Below, one piece after another: positions 50,159 through 61,800 of a stretch of 64,000 bases of DNA. The stretch is from Glandiceps talaboti (taxonomy: Eukaryota > Hemichordata > Enteropneusta > Spengelidae), in the NCBI RefSeq assembly GCF_964340395.1, contig NC_135565.1, positions 21,369,709-21,433,708 on the forward strand, in the 5' to 3' direction. The number at the start of each line of letters is the position of its first letter. Within the stretch, counting starts at the first letter, position 1. The translations under genes and the position numbers were made by a program. Under the pieces are notes generated by a model. The model was not told where the DNA came from. It saw only the letters and a program-made list of their open reading frames with translations, and searched no databases.

Positions 50159-50605
50159 ATGACCTTAATTTTTGACACATGGTCGCTAACATTTAAAAGT
50201 AAGTGCACACCTGAAGAAACTGACCATGTTCATATAGACAGACTATGTACACATTGTAAAGAAATAGAAGATGAAAGACATCATCTAATTCATTGTAAAT
50301 TATATACAAAACAAAGAGAAAAAATGTTTAGTATTATCACTACCCTCAACTCAAACTTTATAAACTTAGATAGAGGAGAGCAATTTAGATATATACTACA
50401 ATCAAAACATAAGGATATTATAACCGCTCTCTACACATACCTGGATGATACATGTAGTCAATAGACACACACTAGAACTACTATATATTTTAATATTTAT
50501 ATTCCATAGATCATTATTAACTTTATTTTGTTTAAATACCAAATTAGAAATGTAAAATTTTCTAAACGGCTAAAATAAAGTGTTATCTTATCTTTATCTT
50601 TATTT
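50159..50605 (+). mobile_element. LINE 3'-terminal fragment
   Basis: The frame reads RLCTHCKEIEDERHHLIHC, the C-terminal Cys/His (CCHC-like) motif of many LINE reverse transcriptases. It ends at 50,464, followed by an A/T-rich 3' end with a short ttatctttatc tandem. No reverse transcriptase precedes it, so it is severely 5'-truncated. Confidence 0.65.
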
Positions 50606-50795
50606 ATGCAAATTATATGGAATGTATTCATATCCAGAGATTATGGAATCATGTTCACATGCAAATAATATAATATGTATCTATTCATAATAAAGATATG
50701 CAAATTACCATACCAACATAATTAAACTATCTATTTATATGCAAATTGCATTTAAATGCACATAACATGCATATGAATATTATTCATATGCAAAT
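50606..50795 (+). promoter_or_regulatory. Cluster of five ATGCAAAT octamer motifs
   Basis: Exact ATGCAAAT at 50,606, 50,659, 50,698, 50,739 and 50,788, all on the plus strand and 39-53 bp apart. It lies about 1.9 kb upstream of the kinase gene start, directly after the LINE fragment. The octamer is the consensus for POU-domain factors. It may be an enhancer or a degenerate AT-rich tandem repeat. Confidence 0.35.
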
Positions 50796-51629
50796 GGTAT
50801 GTTACTAGCCTGCTATATGGCAGTTAACAGAGGGAATTCCCAGTTTAACAGAATTAAATATTAAAACAATTAAATAACTGCAGTAAACCTATATTGAGCA
50901 CATTTATTCCAATACATTACCAGCATTGATTTAATACAATGCTATATTGTTTACTATTGTAATCAGAACAAAGATTTGGTAGAATTATCAAATACATGCA
51001 GTGATTGCAAAATTGGCAAAGTTTTGTTTGTTTGAACTATTTTTAATAATTTTATATTTGAGTTTATCAATTATGTAGATGAAATGACTCACTCCATACA
51101 ATGATAATATATTGTACAATATAAAAACAGTTATATATGGGGTAAATACACTTTGTGTGACCTTACATGTATTTTCCTGGTAATGAGTTACTTTTGGTGG
51201 TGTTTATTGTTTTGTATCGTGATACAGTGGGTGTGTATTTGTACATTGGACTATTAGCAATGGGTTGTTATACACATCAACAGTTACCTATTTCTTAGTC
51301 AATTGGCTTGGCTATCATTTAACTATATACAATATGTTGTGTTATTCCGCCCTCATCACCGGCCTCCTCTCACTGACAGATATGGGAGGGGTTGACCAGT
51401 GTGTGAGGGTACCCCGTCACGGTGTACCCTACAGACTAGGTCATCATTTGAAACTTAAAAATATTGTTATTTAGTTATCAATGTGAAACTGAAAGAAAAC
51501 CAATTTTACTGTATGGTAATTTGTTTTGGTTGTTAATGTGTTTGCCAGTATACTGTATCACATTATAAAAATCATGTTCTAAATTGGGTGAAAAAAAATA
51601 ATTGAATGTTTCCAATAGGATGGCCACAG

Positions 51630-51915
51630 AAAATAGGGTAGGTAGGTCAGGAATTTATTTATTTTATTTTATCTTTTTAAATCTAGTTTTTGAAAAATAT
51701 TGCTTTGACCCCAAAAGGAACACAGATGTCAGTCAGAATACCCCTTCTGTGATAGCATGATGAAATATGTACAGATATCGCTGAGGAAAGAAAACAGACG
51801 TGCATGAAGGTCAAGAAGACAAAGAATTTCTTATCTTTTTGTTTTTATATGTTTTAAAAAAATGTTTAGAGTCGGAAGCTTAAACTAGAGTTGGTCAGGT
51901 TATCGGAAACATATA
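51630..51915. mobile_element. TIR element copy B (degraded)
   Basis: Same orientation as copy A. It shares gggtaggtaggtcag, the T/A-rich block and the ggtcaggttatcggaaaca end. The first terminal repeat is eroded. Confidence 0.5.
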
Positions 51916-52120
51916 TTTTTTTTTATTTGGCCTGTTCTATAATTTCATTCAACACATTACACCTAACACTCTTTGTCAAGCACAAACCAAATTATACATG
52001 TTCAAGCAAAAAATACAAGATTATTACAGAAATTAACCTATTTTTTGTTCTACATGACCATGTGCATACAATTATATTATGTCATTCTGTGGTGCTCATA
52101 ATATGGCCTAAGAAAGAATA

Positions 52121-52452
52121 ATTGTTTGGTTCTGGTTACCTGACCCCAGCTAATTTTTCACTGCCAATCCTAAACTCTTTATGTATTTGAGAAAAAAACA
52201 ATAAAATCGCAAACATTGTGATGTCTTACGAGAAATAGTGGATGCGGAAACTGACACTTTAAAAACACAAAATAAAACTGTTCTTCCAATCTGTAATGGC
52301 TGTACATCTGATGAGAAGAAATGAACAACAGAGAGACCATTTGGAAAACAACGGAAAACCTTAATTAGACACTCACACAGAAAAATAAAATAAATTAAAA
52401 AATCTACCTACCCCACCTATTCTAAAATTGAACATAATCAGAACCGCACAAT
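52121..52452. mobile_element. TIR element copy C (inverted)
   Basis: Starts attgtttggttctggttacc and ends taatcagaaccgcacaat. Its reverse complement follows copy A, including ctgttcttccaatctgtaat. It ends about 190 bp before the start codon of the kinase gene. Confidence 0.65.
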
Positions 52453-52644
52453 TTATTTTTATTAAGTCTAAGAGTGATAACTGTATGAATAGCATTTAAT
52501 ATCTCTTTAGATTATTTGATAATTTTCAGCATTTCAAATATATCTACTGTTACACCTTGTGTATGACACTTCTTTATAGAAAATATCATACTGAGAGACT
52601 TGTATGAAATATATCAGTAGCAGCTGCACATCAGTGGTTTCAGT

Positions 52645-55600
52645 ATGAGCAGTGAACATGCGCAAGGTAAGCCAGTCATTTAATTATTCTTTTTTGAATG
52701 TCTCACAGCCTGATTTTCAAATTTGAGAAGTTTACAACCATTGCATCTTGTATGTATGATAAGTGATAAGACTCTCATTTCACAATTTTGGCAAATGTTT
52801 GAAGTTATTGTTTAAAAATGCTACTGAAATTTCATTCACTCACTCACTCACTCACTCACGCACTCACTCACTCACTCACTCACTCACTCACTCACTCATT
52901 CATTCATCCATCCATCCATCATCCACCCTTCCATCCATCCATCCATTCATTCATTCATTCATTCATTCATTCATTCGTTCATTCATTCATTCATGCATTC
53001 GTTTGTTTATTCTACCATCCATCCATCCATCCACCCATCCACCCACCCACCCATCCATCCATCCATCCATCCATCCAAGTGATATTTGCTGAAAGTCATG
53101 TGCTACTACATATGTCAGTATGCAATGTGCAAGTGAATGGGATTCAGTGATTATTTTGAAGAAAATCAAGCAAGTCAAAACATTTCAAATAAAAAACAAA
53201 ACAAACAACTATAAAGCATTTAATTTTATTTTTGATCCTTTTTAACTACTTTCTTTGGACTTGTTCAGCTTCTACAGGTCCAGCAGCTTTGTTTGTTAGT
53301 TCAAGATGGACTACAACTGTGGATAGACTTTCTCTCATCAATGCATCACTTGCTGCATCACTTGCCAAAGAAGAAATCCCAACATACTGCACAACACTAG
53401 AAGTCAAAGCTGAATCATTCAGTGTTGATAAAGACACAGGTGTCACACTTGTCAGTGCCCTTGAAGACAAAGTGAGACTGTTGTCAAATAAGGATCCATC
53501 CTCTGATTGGTTGATTGGCAGCCATAGAAGTCTCTATCCTGATATGTACACAATTCCTGGAGTTGATATTGTGGTTGGACACATGGCATTGGGAGATGAC
53601 AATGGACTAATTAATGCTGCTTTAACAATGAAAGATGATATCGGAGGTCCTGGTGCTAACTTATTCCTTTTCAATCACGGAATACCTGAAGATATTGGTG
53701 ACAATGATTTGGAGGCACTAGCTCTTGATGCAGCAAAGGAAGCCAAAGTTGTTTGGTCCATTGGTCCCTATGTGTATGATCACTTTGAAAGCAAATACAA
53801 AGCTCTGCATCCTCATCCTACACACTACTGTTACTACCCAGCATTGAATGAACAATTCACCAAGATGATGGTACAGCCTTTCCATATTGGTAAACAACAG
53901 ATTCTAACAATGTGTGATGTCAAGTCAGAGAAAGACTTTGAGCGATATTATGAGATTGCTGTAGCCATTGGTAAAGTTGCAGAAAGCTTTAAGGGTCTCC
54001 ATGAGATCATACCAGGGTGGAAACTGTATGGAGTTAATGATGATGTCAATCAAAAATTTAGACAATATCTGGAAAACAACTCAAAGTGTGGTCATCTCCG
54101 TATCTCCATTGTTGGTGGTGTTGAGTTACAAGAACTACTAATTGCAGTGAAACAGAGTGTGCTATTGGTTGCTCCAGAGAAGAAAGACCCATTCAACTTT
54201 CCTGCCTTCCTAGCTATGCAAGTTGGTCTGCCAGTACTAATTCCAGGTTTTTCCGGACTTGCCAGAGCCTTGAAAGCACTTTTTCCATCAGATGACTATG
54301 ACTCTTTTTTCAGTGTAGACACTGGACTACATGACTTTACAGTTGATGTTGACAGTAATACATGGAAGGATAAAATTACTGAGAGGCTCCAGAGAAATGG
54401 TATTGCATTCAAGAAATCTGGCCAGCTGAAGGATGCACTCATGGAACATGAACAATTCAAGGAAAGCCTGGCTGAATTTATTTGGGAAGCAAAAGTTGTA
54501 CTTGATTGCGGGTATGAAGCAACAAGTAGGTAATATATAAAATAGAACTATGCATGAATTAATGCAACTGTATGTACATGTCTGTCATCTCATGATCTCA
54601 AAACTTAGTTCAAAGTGTCAAATATAGACAGTATCATTTTTAAAACAACATATACAGACTATTATTATGATTATTATAATTTATTTAGGCTAAATAAATT
54701 TAAAAAATATGCATATATTATTTGTTGATACTTAAGATAATGAGATAGTATTCATCTTTTTTGATAGATATGTTTTAATTGAATGACATTATCAGGTTGT
54801 CATAGAAAATCCTTCATTGCAAGCTACTGGCATATTTTTTGCATTTTACATGATGGAAAATCTTGTGCATTATGGACGGAGTTGTAAAGATCGCTTGTGG
54901 TTTTACGGTGATCAGAAAGTCAGATGTAATTCTTTATGCCAAATACAAGCCAAGTTCATCACATTCAAACTGAAAATATAGGAAATTTATTTTCTGATCA
55001 TTCTACAACATGACAGTGCACACGTACTACACCATTGGTTGTGACATGCTTGAGACTGGTCACAGTGTATTAAATGCATGTCATTACAGTATATTTTTCT
55101 TAGATTTTTTTTACTTGAGATATAAAGGACACAGTGTATTTTAAGCATGATAATAAATAAATGTGTTTTGTAAGCCAATCTTTGAACTTGTAAAAAAGTT
55201 ATTGTAAATTCTTTTTGAGTTCTAAAGAAGAAGATTACATGTACTACCGGTATAGCTCATGAGGTGATGTGATGAATGACTCAATATTTACTTTCTCTTT
55301 TAGCTGAGATGCTATTACAACCAGAAACAAATGCAAGTAACAGGACACCAACACAAGTCAGGACTTCATCAGAACCATTCGTTAAACAAGCCATAGTGGT
55401 TTCCACACAAAGGCGTAGTTCAGCTAGTCCTACAGTTGGTGTCCCTTATAGGAGAAATAGATCATCCGTTAGTGAGAGTGATGGTAGCACGGAATCATCA
55501 GCTGCAATTCTAGATGGGAGAAGACCAAGCAGTGTACCATCATCACACAGTATGGGGTCTCTAGCATCTGTTTGTGAATCAATGGAAACTGAGGACTCTG

Positions 55601-55818
55601 AACCTTCCACACCCATGGATACAGATCAGGTACAGTTTAGCCTTCATCTTTGCATTAAAGGAAAAGTCCAGTCAGATTTGTTTCTGCCTTCAGCACTTGC
55701 ATTGATTACAGTTATCATGTTATATTCATATATATCATATATTCTGCCATTTTATTTTGCACAATGGAACTCAGGTTCAGTAGTGATACAGGCATGGTAA
55801 AGTGGCTGGCCATCTGTG

Positions 55819-55895
<77 letters not shown>

Positions 55896-58800
55896 AACTT
55901 AAAATCAAAAACAGCTGTAGTGTAAATAACTTAAAATCAAAAACAGCTGTACCTATTGCCTTGGTATTTGATGGGATATTACTTTGGGTGTAAATATAGA
56001 GCAATTGTTGTTACTTAAAATAGAATTGTACCATCGTAGGCAATAAATTATGAAAATAACAACCATTCAATTTCTTGGTTGATAGAATAACATGCATAAC
56101 TATATATAGATGTGCATGAGAATAAATTTACTGTTCTATTTTAACTCTCTAGCATGAGGTAAAATTTTATTAGAAGTACTAAGATTTTGATGACACTAAT
56201 CTTGTCAATAAATATCATGACAATGTTACTGGTGATATTGATGGTAGTTATTGTTAGAATGCATATAGGCATGGGTATATGATAATTATTTTTGGACATA
56301 CATGCATGCACTGATTAAGTTTATCTTCTTATGTTTACTAGATACCAATGATATATTCTAAAGATGAACAGTTTGAAAGAGACACTAAAGAAGCCTTAGA
56401 ACTAAGCCGAAAGGTATATGGACGTAACGTTTTTCCTTTAATTCATAAAATCAAGCCATTTCTTGCCTACCACACACTTTGTAGTATAAAATATGACCTG
56501 CCAATTTCCTTTTAAATTATTAAAATCATGTTCAAGTTCAAGAAATATGCCCAAGGATTACTTTTGTTTTACTGAATGGCAGCCATATTTGGAGTAACAA
56601 ATCGATATAATTGCATAACTAAAAAACTTCAATACACTGAGATGCCATTAAAGTGTCTAACCCACATAATCACATACAAGTTTTCAGGTAACAGCATGCC
56701 ACCTTTTGCTTTGACCTCAGGGTCAATTATCAAAATCAAACTGTGTCTTGCATATTCCAGACAGACAGACAGTCTGTAGTATTTATTGTGTGGCTAATTT
56801 CTTTTAAATTCATGTTTAAAGATAATACAGCACAAGAGATACATCTGCATTATTTTTAGTGCTTACATCACTTTGTACTGAATGGTGGCCATTTTTGTAG
56901 TGAAATTATTATTTACCACATAACTGAAAAACTTTAATACATAGAGACCTAGACCTTCGACCTTCAGGGTCAATTATTGAATTTTAACCATTTCCTGTAT
57001 ATCATAGACATTTATTAGTATTTATTTTTTTGCCACTAAATTGTTTCATTATTCAGTCACATAGAAGTAAAGTATGTTAGGGGAACTGTGTCTTTGACAA
57101 AGACTTGTTTAAGAATTGAATAATTTTTATATTTATTTATACAGGAATCCCAATCAGATTTTGAACTGCCACAGTATCCTCATAGTATTGTATGGTGTGA
57201 AAGACTGAGGGAACTGATTGATTTAAATGAGAAGTTTATCAGCATCGGAAATATCAAAATATGTGAAACAGATGAAAAATTCAAAATAGCTACAGGGTAA
57301 GAGCCATAAGTATAATATGCAGTGTAACACATCATGTTCATACAGCCTTCAGTGATTGGCTTAGATCATGTCACATGATATGGAATATTGACCCATAGTG
57401 ACCTCAATTTGCATATAGGGACACAAGTTGCAAGGGCACTATCTACAATATCATCATGAGGCAACTGGTCACAAGTGAATCTACCCTGCGCAGGCTTATG
57501 GGCTTTGCCTAGTTATGATATTTTAAGAATAACAATTAAGTCTTGTGACTGGACTAAGTCATTGAATTGTGTTTGCACTGTACATGACATTTAATAAATC
57601 ATGAACATTAAATATTTTTCATATACTAAGTCAACTTGACCCCAAATGTACCACATGATTACTTGTCAGTATGCAAGTTAAAGTTTTCTTCTGTTCTCAG
57701 GTGTGAAGGTACTAAAGTTTATCTTGGTATTGACGTTTACACCGGACAAGAAGTAGCAGTGAAGAGAGTTAATAAAGGTGATAAAACAGATGCCTTTATC
57801 ATAGAAGAAGAAAAAGTTGTGAAATCATTAAGTGGTGACAATATCGTTCGTTATTCTGTAAGTATTTTTCTTGTAAACCATCTCAAGTTGAGTATTCACT
57901 AAAAGTTATAATTTCAAAAAATAGATAAAAAAATATATTTCAAAAAGATAAACAGTAGATACTAATTAATTTTGTTTAGAAACATTGTTCATAATTATAA
58001 TAATGAATGATAACTTGAGATAATTACATGTACTTTTACAACTAGTATTTATTGATTTTCATGTCATTGAAAATGTCCGTACAAATGATTGTTCCTACAA
58101 AATCTGCAATCAGTCAGAATCAAATAATTCATTCAGGATGAAATCATGTATTTGGGCTAAAATGAATGCTAAATGATTTATTTTATGTGTGGTACATTGT
58201 GTATTCATATTTGTTCGTATAATAATTATGGCCACTGCAGTGGGACATGCAATCATGAATGTATGATAAAAATGCAAAATTTGTGGTCAGTTTGATAGAA
58301 ATGCTAACACAGACAGACAAACGCACACATATGTTTTTACCTGCATTAGATTGTCATTCTTTATGAAAGTTTGATGACCTTTTGTGAATACCCAAATGTT
58401 TTAGGCAAGAGCAGTGTTCCTAGAGCAGGCCCTAACTTTCATTGTGTTATCATTGTAATTCATGAAAACAACTGAAGTATATAAAGTGTTGCAGATAACA
58501 AACATTTCTCTCTTATCAGCATGTAATTCACACAGACCAGTATGTGTACATTATCATGGAGCTCTGTGAGAAGACACTTGGTAACTACATCCAAGAACTG
58601 AAATCTGACAAAGACAAGCTGCAGGAAATATCCAAACAATTGGTGATAGATGTGTTGAAGGGACTGAGAACTCTACATCATAATAACCCAAAGATCTTAC
58701 ACAGAGATTTGAAAGTAAATATTTACTATAACAATTACATAATTTGTAGTTTAACCATAAATTTGTACCAATTAAGGAATACACAGTGATTGTATAAATA

Positions 58801-61800
58801 GACTCAGAATTTCACATTCTGATAATGCATCTTGTAAATACCAAAAGGTTTTCTTCTGTCCTTACAGAACGCATTCACTTTAAATCTGTTATCTTTCAGC
58901 CAGCCAATGTGTTGATAGATATCAAAGGAACTGCCAAGTTGACTGACTTTGGGATAAGTCGATGTATTAATCCTGACCAAAGTACATGCCTAACAGGAGC
59001 TTCAGGTAACTAAAGAATCTTTGGTATGGTGTCCAGTTTCCAATCACTTTAATATTCAAAGTCAGTCAATTAAGTAGGATAAATTTTTCAAATTAAATTA
59101 ATTGGCAAACAGACATAACAGTCACACAATCAAAAAGTTAAACTTAAAAATTATGCTACAGTCAGTTATTTTTATGACAAGTTATATTAACTGAACTCTC
59201 ATTATGCAGCTTTATGCCATACATGTACATGTAAGGTGCAGCAAATATTAACACTCTGTGTTGTAGGGTATATCTTTTTCCACGTCAATTATGCACACAA
59301 AAATGAACAAAATATCCTAAAACATAACAATCAACAAAAATTTAACAATTTTCTTTTGAATAAGAAATGGCTCCTCCTTTATAAAATGAACAGTTCATTT
59401 TGTTACAACTACTGAAGAGTGACTACCATCAATTTTGTAGGAACACTAATGTGGCAACCTAGAGAAGTGCTTCTTGGCCCAAGTAATCAAAATGGGTCTG
59501 ATAGTGACAGTGACAATGACAGTGATGATGACATGGAAGAGGAAAGGGATAACTCCATGGAAGAATCTGGAATTGCTACTAGTGAAAAGAAGACAGTCAT
59601 CGAGTACAGTTCTCGCAGTGACATTCAGGTTAGCATAAAAAATGGTACATTGGAGTTGACCTGGGAACCAAAGAAATATTAGAATAAAATATTGCAAGTG
59701 GTGGTAGCAGCTAGAAAGAAGTTAAATGAAGGTTAAATATACAATTGTGTGATTGTATTCAATGTAAAGTTGCCATTGGGAGGTATTAATTTAGGTGCAC
59801 CATATTGAATATTAGATATTAATTTTAATATTGAATATTAGGTCCTTCAAAGCACAGAGAGGAAAATTTTAAAACCATAACCACACCCTTAGCAACATTT
59901 AACTACTTCTAGTGTGCTTTGGGACAGAATGTGCCAATTATGGTAAATTTCAATATTTAAAATCCTAGCAACCATGACACTGGCCAGTGTAACCACCACT
60001 TCATTCAGTTTTGCCCCCCTTAAAGTAACACCACCTGTTGTGTTGCAATTGGATTGGCACTATTGTGTTGGAAATTAAAAGTCAGACAGTACTTTTCTAT
60101 TACGAAATATTTATCCTTATAATACTATAGGTTGCTGGAATGTTAATGGCATTTATACTAAGTGGAGGCTATCATCCATTTGGAAGTTTGAAATATACAA
60201 TGGCATTGAGTCAGTGTATATGTAAAGGCACTATCCATAACAAAAACATCAATAAAATTCCTAACCATTCTGCCAGACATTTGGTTAGACAAATGCTACT
60301 CGAGGAACGACATGACAGACCATCGATAGGTGAAGTATTGAGGTAAAATTAATATATACATTCTAAGTTTTCTTAATCCGAATAAATGGTTGTCTTTTAA
60401 CATGCAGTCCTTTGAAGGTTAATTTGACTTTTATTTAACAAAGAAGAAACTGTGGGTCATCATATAAAGTGTGTATGTATCATGTAATTCATAAAGAAGC
60501 TTGAAACTATAGGTTGTGATTAATTTCAAATTATAGTCTGTAGGGCTACAACACTATTTTTGCTATTTTTTTAAAAAAGAAAGTAGTTTGACATACAGTG
60601 GTAATGTAAGTTTTCAATTCATTATTTGGTATCACAATGTTGAAATTCACATATATTAATAAAAAGCAAATATTAGTACTTTGACTTATACTTTGCAGAC
60701 ACAAATTTATTGTATGCACAACTGATCACAAAATGTGCAATGAAGGTATATGGCATAGTTTATATAAATCATGCAAATCATACCTTGTATGTAGGAATGG
60801 TAGATAGTTTGGAAATTTATTGAATTTTGGAAAATCTGTGAGTGAGAAATGAAATGAAGTGTTGAGCAATTTAAATAGATTTTCAAGGTTAAACAAAATA
60901 TTTTGAAATCTCCAACATTACCTTGACAAAATATGGCTGCATATCTAAAATTCATTCGTAACTTTCAAAATTAATATCACAAACTTTTTTATTAAAGTAA
61001 TGAATAGGAGATCACCCCTAACTAAATATTTTTCTTATGTTTACAGACATCCTTACTTCTGGGAGGAGACAAGTTGTTGTAGATTTCTGCAAGCAGTTTG
61101 TAAGGAAATAAATCTGTGAGTAAAATGTGTGCAAGACATTATCATTGAGTCTTAAATTGTTTTCTGTCCTTGTTTTTTTGGTATATTGTATATTGATAAA
61201 TATAGCTCATTCCACAATGCTCTTCAGTATTATTGGAAGTTTTATTGAGATGACATGGATAGATCAAATGGTTTATTTTCTCAGCCTCTCCCATGAATAT
61301 AAGTTTGAATTATGTAATATTTCATGCACTGAAAGAATAATCTTTCCAGAAATATTTCTTTTGTTATAGATTCAGAAACAAAACACAACTTCCATTTCTA
61401 TTATGATATGTCCATTTCTATTATGATATATGGCATATATACTGGGTATTTGCATGAGTGCTTGCAGTGTTCTCTGAGGCAGTGCTTTCACAAGTATAGT
61501 GAGTGAATGTGCAGGCACGAGTGCAAATACCCACAAGTACCCATACTGGCACTAACGTGGCATGGGGTTATTGCTTACGTTTATCTGAAACAACAAATTT
61601 CCATAAAAAGGACACTGTGCAATCACAAGCTTTTGTGTAGAATGAATGATTGCATCCTTATTTGCATATCATTTACATACAGGTATGAAATAATGTTCTT
61701 AGTATTGCACTGTGCAGTGCAAATACCACTAGTATGCTAGTATGTATGTGCACCAGTGCAAATAATCTCTGGTACATATACTAGTATACATGTATGTATG

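Noticed and set aside
54526-54529. Alternative donor for the GT4 exon at 54,530.
   Set aside because: It would change the phase and create TGA at the start of the next exon; the gtaggt donor at 54,526 keeps the frame.
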